NCBI RefSeq assembly: GCF_016862995.1
Contig: NZ_BOOA01000003.1
Location: 157,166 to 221,165, forward strand
Length of the DNA: 64,000 nucleotides
Direction of reading: 5' to 3'
Source: Acrocarpospora phusangensis
GTDB taxonomy: Bacteria; Actinomycetota; Actinomycetes; Streptosporangiales; Streptosporangiaceae
The stretch's first letter is position 1, and the number at the start of each line of letters is the position of its first letter. Positions 46,913 to 54,378 of this stretch are shown here, in pieces. Under the pieces are notes generated by a model. That model worked only from the letters and a program-made list of their open reading frames with translations, ran no database searches and had not been told where the DNA came from. The position numbers were made by a program, and so were the translations under genes.

Positions 46913-47778
46913 GTACCGCTCAATCCTGTGTGGGCGACACTTCTGATGATGTTGCGCTGGAAGAACACGTACGCGACCAGCAGCGGCAACCCGCCCAGGA
47001 CGGCCGAGGCCATGATCTGGGCGTAGCGCAGGCCGTACGAGCTCTGGATGGTCGCGAGGCCGACCGGAATGGTCATCAGGTCGGGGTTGGACACGGCCAG
47101 GAACGGCCAGAAGAAGTTGTTCCAGGTGATGATGAAGGTGAAGATGCCGACGGCGGCGAGGGCGGGGCGCGACAGCGGCACCGCGATCTGCCAGTAGATC
47201 CGCCACAGGGAGGCGCCGTCGACGCGGGCGGCCTCCTCCAGTTCGCGCGGCAGCCCGTCGAAGAACTTCTTCAGGATGAACACCATGGCGGGCACGGCCA
47301 CCTGGGGCAGGATCATCGCCCAGTACGTGTCAACGAGGCCGAGCGCCAGCATCTCGCGGAACAGCGGCACGACGACGATCTGCGGCGGCACCATGATCCC
47401 GGCGATGATCACGCCGTAGAGCAGCCGTTTGCCGCGGAAGTCGGTCCGGGACAGGCCGTACCCCGCCATGCTGGCCGTGACGAGCACCAGGAGGGTGACC
47501 GACACGGTGACCACCGTGCTGTTGACGAACCAGACGATCAGGTCGCTCTGGGCGAAGACCTTCTCGAACGCCTCCAGGGTGAAGTGGGACGGGATCCACG
47601 AGATCGGGATCGTCGCCGTCTCGTCCTCCGGCTTGACGGCGGTGTCCACGGCCCACAGCAGCGGCATCAGCCAGAGCAGGGCGATCAGCGCGGCGGCCAC
47701 CAGGCCGACGGTGTTCCAGGCACGGGTGGCCCGGTGAACCCGGCGGGGGGCCTGACGCGGAAGCGGGATCGTGGTCAT
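46909..47778 (-). CDS. Sugar ABC transporter permease (MalG type)
   Basis: 289 residues with six predicted helices after a basic N-terminus. The EAA loop LEEAARVDGASLWRIYWQIAVPLSRPA lies near residue 185, followed by ITWNNFFWPFLAVSNPDL. Start and stop codons both overlap neighbours by four bases. It forms the channel with the MalF-type partner for probable arabino-oligosaccharide uptake. No ATPase is encoded nearby. Confidence 0.93.
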   Translation of the reverse strand: MTTIPLPRQAPRRVHRATRAWNTVGLVAAALIALLWLMPLLWAVDTAVKPEDETATIPISWIPSHFTLEAFEKVFAQSDLIVWFVNSTVVTVSVTLLVLVTASMAGYGLSRTDFRGKRLLYGVIIAGIMVPPQIVVVPLFREMLALGLVDTYWAMILPQVAVPAMVFILKKFFDGLPRELEEAARVDGASLWRIYWQIAVPLSRPALAAVGIFTFIITWNNFFWPFLAVSNPDLMTIPVGLATIQSSYGLRYAQIMASAVLGGLPLLVAYVFFQRNIIRSVAHTGLSGT

Positions 47779-48707
47779 GGCCGCTCCTCACGGGACTGGA
47801 AGATCCTGAACTGTGCGGCGGAGATCGTGACGATCAGGACGAAGAAGAAGGTCGAGATGGCCGACGCGTAGCCGAAGCGGAAGTTGGTGAAGCTGGTGTC
47901 GTAGACGTACTCCAGCACCGGCCGGACCGCGAAGCCCGGCCCGCCGCTGCCCGTCCAGAGCAGGTAGACCTGGTCGAAGATGCGCAGCGAGGCGAGCAGC
48001 TGGAGCACGATGACCAGCCCGGTGGTCCGCCGGAGCATGGGCAGGGTGATCGACCACAGCCGCTGCCACCAGCCGGCGCCGTCGATCGACGCCGCGTCGT
48101 GGTAGTCCTGCGGGATCGCCTGCAGCGCGGCCAGGTAGAGCAGGAAGTTGAAGCCGGCGGTCCACCACAGGGTGGTGAGGACGACCGACCACATCGCGAC
48201 GCCCGGATCGCTCAGCCAGCCCAGCTCGGGCAGGCCGAGGGCGGTCAGCGCCGCGTTGACCAGGCCGAACCCCGGCTGGAACAGCCAGACCCAGATGAGC
48301 GCGACGACGCTGACCGGCAGCAGGAAAGGCGCGAAGTACGACGGCCGCCACAGCCACCGCAGCGGCATCACGCGGTTGGTGAGCAGTGCCATGACCAGCC
48401 CGACGAGCACCAGCGGCGGCGTGCTCAGCAGGGTGAAGTAGAGCGTGGCGCCCATCGCCTTCCACATGAGCGCGTCGCCGAACATCTCCGTCCAGTTGGA
48501 CAGGCCGACGAACTCGCCGCGGGTGCCGGTGAGGCTCTCGTTGAAGAAGCTCAGCACCAGCGCCCAGACCGTGGGGAACAGCAGGAACGCGACGTAGAAG
48601 AACAGGAACGGCAGGACGAACAGCAGGCCCGCCGGGACGCGCCGCCAGAGTGGCACCACCTCGGTGACGGGAGCGGCCCGGCGTGCCGGGGCCGTGATGG
48701 TGGCCAT
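47775..48707 (-). CDS. Sugar ABC transporter permease (MalF type)
   Basis: 310 residues with six to seven helices. LLFVLPFLFFYVAFLLFPTVWALVLSFF opens the protein and the EAA-type loop is DYHDAASIDGAGWWQRLWSITLPMLR near residue 210. It lies 14 bases downstream of the binding-protein gene and overlaps the MalG-type gene by ATGA. Confidence 0.93.
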   Translation of the reverse strand: MATITAPARRAAPVTEVVPLWRRVPAGLLFVLPFLFFYVAFLLFPTVWALVLSFFNESLTGTRGEFVGLSNWTEMFGDALMWKAMGATLYFTLLSTPPLVLVGLVMALLTNRVMPLRWLWRPSYFAPFLLPVSVVALIWVWLFQPGFGLVNAALTALGLPELGWLSDPGVAMWSVVLTTLWWTAGFNFLLYLAALQAIPQDYHDAASIDGAGWWQRLWSITLPMLRRTTGLVIVLQLLASLRIFDQVYLLWTGSGGPGFAVRPVLEYVYDTSFTNFRFGYASAISTFFFVLIVTISAAQFRIFQSREERP

Positions 48708-48721
48708 GAGACGTCTCCTCC

Positions 48722-50020
48722 CTATGCGGGGCTCGGGGTGGTCAGCAGCCTGTTGAGGGCGCCCTTGAACTGGGCCAGGCCCTGCTCCGGGGTGAGGGCG
48801 CCGGTGAGCACCGCCTGGAAGGCGACGCCGGCCTGGTTCTCCAACTCCGAGCCGGAGCCGCTGAACCAGGCGGGCGGGTCGAGCTGCACGTCGTTGACCA
48901 CGTCGCGGTACTCCGACTGGGGTTTCAGCGCGAGATACTCCGGGCTGGTGGCGACCGGCTGGTACGCCGGGATGTGGCCGGCCTGGCCCCAGGTGACGCT
49001 GTTCTTGAGCAGGTACGCCAGGAAGGTGTACGTCGCCCGGGTGGCCGCCGGGTCCCGGTCGCGCTGGCGGGGCAGCACGAAGGAGTGGGAGTCGGCCTCG
49101 GCGCGGCCGTTGCCGTACAGGGCGGGGAAGCCCGTCATGCTGAAGGGCAGTTTGGCCGTGGTGAAGGTGGCGACCTCCCAGTCGCCGTTCCAGTGGATCC
49201 CGGCCCGCTGCTCGCTGAACGTCGCGACCGCGCCCGCGTAGTCGACCCCGACCGTCGCCAGGCCCTCGGCGGTCAGCCTGCGCATGAACGTCAGGGCCTT
49301 CAGCGCTTTGGCGTCGTCCATGCGTACGGTTCCGCCGATGGGTAATTCCATCGGGCCGTCCTGCTGGCGGTACAGGCTCCAGAAGATGCGCCAGGGCTGG
49401 ACGTCGGCGTTGTCCACGGCCAGGCCGTACACGCCGGTGACGTCCTTGAGCTTCTTGAGGGCGTCGATGAACTGGTCTTCGCCGGTGATCGGGGTGAGCC
49501 TGCCGTCGGCGCCGAGCAGTCCGGCTTTGCCGGCGATGTCCGTGTTGTAGTACATGACCAGGGGGTGGGTGTCGAGCGGCAGCGCGTAGAGCCGCCCGCC
49601 GACGGAGGCGCGTTCGATGAGCTGCGGCGGGAACTGCGACGTGGCCAGCCCCACCTCAGCCATCAGCTTCTCGTCGAAGGGGTCGAGCAGGTTCTCGGGG
49701 GCGAAGCCGGGCAGGCGGGCCAGATGCATGATCGCGACCTCGGGGCCGCGCCCGCCGGCGGAGGCCATGGCGAGCTTGGTGTAGTACGGCGCGCCCCAGG
49801 CGAGCGTGACAGCCTCCAGGTCGATGTCCGGATGCGCCGCTCTGAACTCGTCCTGCATCTTGACCATCAGGACGCCGTCACCGCCGCCGAACAGGTTCCA
49901 GTAGCGGATTCTGGTGTGCCCTGTGGCGCCGCAGCCGGTCAGAGCGACCGCTCCCAGCGCCCCCAGGGCTCCCAGTACGGCCCGGCGGCTCGGGCGCGGG
50001 GGTTTCAGGTCATGGTTCAC
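48722..50020 (-). CDS. Tat-exported sugar-binding lipoprotein
   Basis: 432 residues from GTG 50020, with GGAGGAG just upstream. The signal has the twin-arginine pattern SRRAVLG followed by the lipobox LTGC, so the protein is probably folded before export and then lipid-anchored. The mature part is a family 1 solute-binding fold (RIRYWNLFGGGDGVLMVKMQDEF, LPLDTHPLVMYYNTDIAGKAG, QRAGIHWNGDWEV). It feeds the two permeases downstream; the GH51 gene suggests arabino-oligosaccharides. Confidence 0.93.
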   Translation of the reverse strand: MNHDLKPPRPSRRAVLGALGALGAVALTGCGATGHTRIRYWNLFGGGDGVLMVKMQDEFRAAHPDIDLEAVTLAWGAPYYTKLAMASAGGRGPEVAIMHLARLPGFAPENLLDPFDEKLMAEVGLATSQFPPQLIERASVGGRLYALPLDTHPLVMYYNTDIAGKAGLLGADGRLTPITGEDQFIDALKKLKDVTGVYGLAVDNADVQPWRIFWSLYRQQDGPMELPIGGTVRMDDAKALKALTFMRRLTAEGLATVGVDYAGAVATFSEQRAGIHWNGDWEVATFTTAKLPFSMTGFPALYGNGRAEADSHSFVLPRQRDRDPAATRATYTFLAYLLKNSVTWGQAGHIPAYQPVATSPEYLALKPQSEYRDVVNDVQLDPPAWFSGSGSELENQAGVAFQAVLTGALTPEQGLAQFKGALNRLLTTPSPA

Positions 50021-50035
50021 CGGCTCCTCCAACCG

Positions 50036-50947
50036 TCAGGGGGTTGTGAAACGGGAGAGTTTGCCCGGCTCTCGGGAGCCCAGAGGGGACATGCCCTCGG
50101 TGACTCCCAGCCGGGCGAGGGTGTCGAGAACGAGGCGGCCGCGCCGTACGCGCTCGCGGGCGCTCTCGATGGCGACCGGCAGCAGGTGACGGCCGGCCGG
50201 GTAGATGTCGGGCGCGTTGCGCAGGCCGAACTTCAGATAGATGGGGGCGCCGACGCGGATCAACCCGGCGGCGTCGTGGATCCGTACGTGCCCGCCGATG
50301 GTGTCGGGGGCCTCCACGTAGAAGTCGATCGGGGCGGAGCCGTACGACCGCAGTTCGGCGATCTCGGCGAGGGTCAGGTCGCTGGGCACGTTGATCGAGT
50401 CGGCGCCGAGCCGTTCCCAGATGGCGAAGGTCACCGGATTGACCGGGCCGACCAGCGAGGACACCTTCAGGGTGGTGTCCTCGGGGAGGTGCCCGGCGGT
50501 ACGCATCCGGTGCAGCGACCACAGCACGCCCTCGTCGGCGACCAGCAGGCACCTCACCCCGAGGGCGGCGGCTCGTTCGGCGTCGGCCAGGCACTGGGCG
50601 ACCTGGTCCCTCCCTCGTGCGCGGGGTCCGGCTAGCGGGATGGGGCCGGGCGCCCAAGTGCCGCGCGGTCCCAGAAACAGGCACAGCTCGATCCGCGCTT
50701 CCTCGCATACGGCCACCATCTGGGAGATCTCACCGTCGGTGAGCATCCACACCCCGCTGCCCTGGCTGATCCGGTGCAGCGGAACCTCCAGGCGGCGGCT
50801 TTCCTCGAGTACGGCGTCCAGCACGGCCGGGCCTTCGCAGGAAGGGAGTTCGGTGCGCCACGTGCCGCCGTCGGGAAAAGTCACCGGGGAATCGTTGACG
50901 GCGTGCGGAACGGCGGGGTCGCCGAGCCGTTCCAATGGGTTGCGCAC
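50036..50947 (-). CDS. U32-peptidase-like/TIM-barrel protein of the arabinoside locus
   Basis: 303 residues from GTG 50947, with GGAGGG four bases upstream; an open frame continues far upstream but is antisense to the IclR gene. The chain looks like a TIM barrel: LTDGEISQMVAVCEEARIELCLFLG, ALGVRCLLVADEGVLWSLHRM, KVSSLVGPVNPVTFAIWERLGADSINV, then IRVGAPIYLKFGLRNAPDIYP. Alternating beta strands and the GADSINVP end recall U32 peptidase-like barrels, but no family motif is certain. It is first in the operon, 15 bases before the binding-protein gene, so a sugar-related enzyme is also possible. Confidence 0.7.
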   Translation of the reverse strand: MRNPLERLGDPAVPHAVNDSPVTFPDGGTWRTELPSCEGPAVLDAVLEESRRLEVPLHRISQGSGVWMLTDGEISQMVAVCEEARIELCLFLGPRGTWAPGPIPLAGPRARGRDQVAQCLADAERAAALGVRCLLVADEGVLWSLHRMRTAGHLPEDTTLKVSSLVGPVNPVTFAIWERLGADSINVPSDLTLAEIAELRSYGSAPIDFYVEAPDTIGGHVRIHDAAGLIRVGAPIYLKFGLRNAPDIYPAGRHLLPVAIESARERVRRGRLVLDTLARLGVTEGMSPLGSREPGKLSRFTTP

Positions 50948-50959
50948 AGAACCCTCCTT

Positions 50960-50990
50960 GTTCGATATTTCGTACGACGTCCCGAAATAT
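50960..50990. promoter_or_regulatory. Palindromic operator 1 (IclR candidate)
   Basis: GTTCGATATTTCG (50960-50972) lies 13 bases before the GTG at 50947 on the minus strand. ATATTTCG within it is repeated in inverse as CGAAATAT (50983-50990). The same 13-mer recurs at 51064. The position suits repression of the arabinoside operon. Confidence 0.65.
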
Positions 50991-51063
50991 GACTGCAAAG
51001 TAAACCGACAAAACGGACAGGTCAATAGATTCTTATGGCCTGGTTTCGAAATCTTGGGCTGTG

Positions 51064-51079
51064 TTCGATATTTCGAACA
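51064..51079. promoter_or_regulatory. Palindromic operator 2 (IclR candidate)
   Basis: GTTCGATATTTCGAAC has perfect 6-base arms around TATT and lies 33 bases upstream of the IclR gene's ATG. It shares its first 13 bases with operator 1, 104 bases away. Together they fit an autoregulated divergent IclR system. Confidence 0.7.
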
Positions 51080-51112
51080 ACAGGGCTTCCGGACAGTGCG
51101 TGAGGGTGGGCG

Positions 51113-51913
51113 ATGGGGAGAACGGTTCCGGCGGTCAGCCGGGCGCTGGACATTCTTGAGCTGTTCCTCGGTGGGGAGACGCTCTCGGCGCCGCAGATCG
51201 CCGAACGGCTGGGCCTGCCCAGGACCACCGTCCACGAGCTCGTGACCACCCTCACCGAACGGTCGTACCTGATCGGCGTCCCCGGCCAGCCCACCCGCTA
51301 CCGCCTGGGGATGCGGCTGTTCCAGCTCGGCAACGTCTTCGCCGACCAGCTCGACCTCTCCCAGGAGGCCCTGCTGGTGGCCCGCGAGGTCGCCGCCGCC
51401 TGCGACGAGACCGTGCACGTGGCCGTCCTCGACGGCACCGACGTGGTCTACATCACCAAGGTCGACAGCACCCACCCGGTACGGATGGTCTCCGCCGTAG
51501 GCCGACGACTCCCCGCCCACTGCACGGGCGTGGGCAAAATGCTGCTCGCCGGCCTGACCCCCGAGGCCTTCGAGGCACGCTTCCCCGCGGACCGCACCCT
51601 GTCCGCGATGACCCCCGACAGCATCACCTCCCCGGCCCGGCTGTGGTCCCATCTGACGGAGATCCGCGCGCGAGGCCTGTCCTACGACAACTGCGAATCC
51701 AACGAATCCGTGTGCTGCGTCGCGGCCCCCGTGTACGACCAGACCGGCACCATGGTCGCGGCCATGAGCGTCTCGGTGCCGATCCTGCGCTGGGACTCCG
51801 CCCGCCGCGAGGAATGGGGCGAACTGGTCGCCCGCGGCGCCCACACCCTCTCAGACAGACTCGGCCACCGCACCGACGGACACCGACCCGACGCGCTCGG
51901 CCCCGCCGGCTGA
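51113..51913 (+). CDS. IclR-family transcriptional regulator
   Basis: 266 residues. The N-terminal winged HTH (VSRALDILELFLGGETLSAPQIAERLGLPRTTVHELVTTL) is followed by the IclR effector domain with DGTDVVYITKVDS, RRLPAHCTGVGKMLLA and YDNCESNESVCCVAAPVYDQTG. The divergent position, with two shared palindromes between, points to control of the arabinoside importer/GH51 operon and its own gene. The sugar ligand is unknown. Confidence 0.94.
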   Translation: MGRTVPAVSRALDILELFLGGETLSAPQIAERLGLPRTTVHELVTTLTERSYLIGVPGQPTRYRLGMRLFQLGNVFADQLDLSQEALLVAREVAAACDETVHVAVLDGTDVVYITKVDSTHPVRMVSAVGRRLPAHCTGVGKMLLAGLTPEAFEARFPADRTLSAMTPDSITSPARLWSHLTEIRARGLSYDNCESNESVCCVAAPVYDQTGTMVAAMSVSVPILRWDSARREEWGELVARGAHTLSDRLGHRTDGHRPDALGPAG

Positions 51914-51939
51914 TCCGACGCGGGAGGATAAGAGGTAGG

Positions 51940-52212
51940 ATGCAGAGTATGAGCGAGGCTACCGGTAAGTACTCGATCACTATGCCGCGCGACATCGCGG
52001 AGGCCGCCCGGTCCCGGAGCGGCCCTTCTGGGCTGTCCGCCTACGTCGCCGCCGCTGTCGCCCGCCAGATCGAGCGCGACAACCTCAGCGAGCTCATCCA
52101 GGTCGCCGAGGCCGAGCACGGCCCGGTCACCGACGACGAGGTCCAGGCACTGCGCGACCAACTCCATCAGGCCCGGCAGGGACAGGCCCGCGGTGGGGCG
52201 GACGCCGCGTGA
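51940..52212 (+). CDS. Ribbon-helix-helix-type antitoxin (VapB-like)
   Basis: 90 residues from ATG 51940, with AGAGG upstream; ATG 51949 is an alternative. KYSITMPRDIAEAARSRSGPSGLSAYVAAAVARQIERDNL is the beta-strand/helix pattern of CopG or ParD-like antitoxins. The acidic tail (VAEAEHGPVTDDEVQALRDQLHQ) should wrap the toxin. It overlaps the PIN gene by GTGA and lies only 26 bases after the IclR gene. Confidence 0.83.
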   Translation: MQSMSEATGKYSITMPRDIAEAARSRSGPSGLSAYVAAAVARQIERDNLSELIQVAEAEHGPVTDDEVQALRDQLHQARQGQARGGADAA

Positions 52213-52622
52213 CCCGTTCCCCCGCCACCCCCGGCGGCACCCTGGTCCTCGACAGCGAAGGACTGGCTAAAGCCGTCCTTCGCGACCGCACGGTCACCAC
52301 ATGGCTCGCCCTCGCCCGCGCCGACGACCTCCGCGTCATCACCTCCGCCGCCACCCTCGTCGAAGTGGTCCATCCCCGCATCAACCGGCCGGCCCTGGAG
52401 TGGACTTTGTCCCGCCTGGTCGTCGAGCCGGTCACAGAACCGATCGCCCGGCACGCCGCCACACTTCTGTCCGATGCCGGCGTGCACGGGCACAAGCACG
52501 CCATCGATGCCATGCTCAGCGCCACCGCCCTCGCCGCCCCCGGCCCCGTCACGGTTCTCACCTCCGACCCTGAGGACCTCGCCGCCCTGTGCGGCGGACG
52601 CGTCGTAGTCATCAAGATCTGA
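52209..52622 (+). CDS. PIN-domain toxin (VapC-like)
   Basis: 137 residues, the usual VapC length. Acidic residues in TLVLDSEGLAKAV, TLVEVVHPRIN and KHAIDAMLSATA, plus TVLTSDPEDLAAL near the end, match the PIN active site. Likely a magnesium-dependent RNase neutralised by the coupled upstream antitoxin. It starts with GTG overlapping the antitoxin stop. Confidence 0.88.
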   Translation: MTRSPATPGGTLVLDSEGLAKAVLRDRTVTTWLALARADDLRVITSAATLVEVVHPRINRPALEWTLSRLVVEPVTEPIARHAATLLSDAGVHGHKHAIDAMLSATALAAPGPVTVLTSDPEDLAALCGGRVVVIKI

Positions 52623-52792
52623 ACTGCACGCGATGACCATTCGGCGGATCAAAAGATCGATCTCAGGTCGTTCCGCAGAGCACCTGCACTCCTACGTCGG
52701 CTTCCTGGACCACCTTTTCCAACCCTTCTGACGCGGCCGAATGCCAGTTGGCGGCGATCATGATCACAGTTGAGGCCCTAGCATGGCCCCCC

Positions 52793-53458
52793 GTGACCGA
52801 GCCGGACTTTCTCACCGCCACCCGTACTGCCTACGACACCTCCGCTGTCCGTTACGCCGAGTTCATCGGCGAGCACTTCCATGCCAACCCGATCAACCGC
52901 GTGATGATCCCCTTCTTCGCCGAGTTGGTCCGGGCCTCCGGTGACGGCCTGGTGGCGGATGTGGGGTGTGGCCCCGGCCATATCACCGCGTATCTCCGCT
53001 CCCTTGGCGTCACCGCCTTCGGCATTGACCTGTCGCCGGAGATGATCGCGCTCGCCCGCGGAAGCCATCCAGAACTCCGCTTCGAGGTGGGGCTGATGGG
53101 CGCCCTCGATGCCGAGGACGCCTCCCTCGCCGGGGTTCTCGCCAACTACTCGATCATTCACACTCCGCCTGAGCGGCTTCCCGAGACGCTCGCCGAGTTT
53201 CACCGCGTGCTCGTGCCCGGCGGGCACCTGCTGCTCAGCTTCCCGGGGTACGACGACCCCGCCGAGTTCGCGGAGGCGTACGACCACAAGGTGTTCCTCG
53301 CCTACCGGTATTCGCCCGACCGCGTGGCCGAGTTGCTGCTCAAGGTCGGGCTCGCCGAGGTGGCCCGGTTGGTCGGCGCTCCTGGGGAGGATCCGCAGCG
53401 GGGGTTCCCGCAGGTCTACCTCCTTGCTCGTCGCTTAACGCGCAATCCCCAGGGTTAA
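52793..53458 (+). CDS. SAM-dependent methyltransferase
   Basis: 221 residues from GTG 52793 (VTEPDFLTATRTAYDTSAVRYAEF). Motif I is VADVGCGPGHITAYL, motif II GIDLSPEMIALAR, and LVPGGHLLLSFPGYD is the post-IV strand. This is the UbiE/small-molecule class I group; the acceptor is unknown. An upstream ATG at 52748 would add 15 residues with no homology. The 3' end overlaps the convergent DoxX gene by 24 bases. Confidence 0.9.
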   Translation: MTEPDFLTATRTAYDTSAVRYAEFIGEHFHANPINRVMIPFFAELVRASGDGLVADVGCGPGHITAYLRSLGVTAFGIDLSPEMIALARGSHPELRFEVGLMGALDAEDASLAGVLANYSIIHTPPERLPETLAEFHRVLVPGGHLLLSFPGYDDPAEFAEAYDHKVFLAYRYSPDRVAELLLKVGLAEVARLVGAPGEDPQRGFPQVYLLARRLTRNPQG

Positions 53459-53785
53459 GGATGCGAGAGCCAGGATGAGGAAGGTGCCTGGGTACGCGAT
53501 GTTGTGAAAGACGCCGGCCCGTACGTGAACGACGACGGAGCCGACGAAGAAGAGCACGAGTCCGGCCGCCGCGGCGACCCCGATGGCATCGAGACCGAGC
53601 AGGCCGAGGAGAAGCCCGGCCGCACCAGCGGCTTTGAGCGCAGCCAGTACCGGCAGGGCCGATGATGGGACCCCCACTTCGGCCATGTTGGCGAGGACGA
53701 ATTCGGCTCTCGCGAGGTCGGCGACGACGATCGCGAAATTGGCCAGAATCGTGGCGACGGTGACGGTGACGTACACGGTGAACAC
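53435..53785 (-). CDS. DoxX-family membrane protein
   Basis: 116 residues from GTG 53785; GAGGAG lies 10 bases upstream. Four helices: VYVTVTVATILANFAIVVADL, VLAALKAAGAAGLLLGLLGL, GVAAAAGLVLFFVGSVVVHV and GTFLILALASLTLGIA. The spacing and the VVHVRAG loop match DoxX-like proteins of actinomycetes. The family's role is unclear, with links to membrane redox or thiol stress in mycobacteria. Confidence 0.82.
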   Translation of the reverse strand: MFTVYVTVTVATILANFAIVVADLARAEFVLANMAEVGVPSSALPVLAALKAAGAAGLLLGLLGLDAIGVAAAAGLVLFFVGSVVVHVRAGVFHNIAYPGTFLILALASLTLGIAR

Positions 53786-54165
53786 TTGGCGTCCACTCCT
53801 CAATATGCAGGTGGGGGAGGTGCCGCAAAGACGTCGATGTGGCCGCCAGCGAATTTGGAAGACCGGGGCGGCGCGCGCCACTGCGACAGGGCCGCGGTTC
53901 CCGGCCGCCCGTCGATCACGACCGCGTCATGTTCCGCCATCGCCGGGCGATCAACCGAAGAACCTCGGTTTCGTGCGCGCATCGGTGCGTTGGGGAGACA
54001 CGTCCCCGATGAACAAGTCCTGTGCCCGTGCGGGTCGTTCCTATGCCACACCTGGCCGGTCGTCGCAGTCCGGTGGGTCGCTGGTCAGCGAGTCCCGACC
54101 ACGGCCCTCCGGCCTTGCCGTCGGCGCACCAGCGGGCGAGACACGCAACGCATCTCCGCCGTCGA

Positions 54166-54177
54166 GAGAGCGTTTTC
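54166..54177 (+). promoter_or_regulatory. LacI-type operator-like site 1
   Basis: GAGAGCGTTTTC differs at two positions from the symmetric GAAAGCGCTTTC pattern with a central CG that many LacI-family regulators of actinomycete glycoside hydrolase genes bind. It lies about 200 bases upstream of the GH3 start. Confidence 0.45.
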
Positions 54178-54268
54178 GCGCGCCCAACTTGCCGGTGCCG
54201 CGCGATAGGCAGTGCGCGATGGTCGGGTAGTCCTTGCTTTTTTACGACTTGGTTCAAAACGTGAGCGA

Positions 54269-54280
54269 GAGAGCGTTTTC
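54269..54280 (+). promoter_or_regulatory. LacI-type operator-like site 2
   Basis: Same 12-base sequence as site 1, within an identical 15-base block, 103 bases downstream and 98 bases before the GH3 ATG. Two such sites could allow DNA looping. No LacI gene with an HTH is in the window. Confidence 0.5.
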
Positions 54281-54378
54281 GAAGTTGAGCCGGTCTGCCG
54301 CCGCAGTTCACGATCTGCGTAGCGCGGCCACAGCAGACCGTCCCGACCGTCGCCGCCGCATCGAGAAACGGACCCTTC

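Larger units (their letters stand above)
53786..54378. other. 593-base intergenic region with paired operator-like sites
   Basis: No coding frame has convincing codon use or homology. The right half carries two identical 15-base blocks (GAGAGAGCGTTTTCG) listed separately. This should be the control region of the GH3 gene; its left part precedes the DoxX gene on the other strand. Confidence 0.55.

Noticed and set aside
50948..51844. Long upstream extension of the TIM-barrel gene frame
   Set aside because: Antisense to the IclR gene and crosses the AT-rich operators; GTG 50947 has a good ribosome site.
53800..54051. 83-codon minus-strand frame upstream of DoxX
   Set aside because: No homology, poor codon bias and no ribosome site; treated as intergenic.
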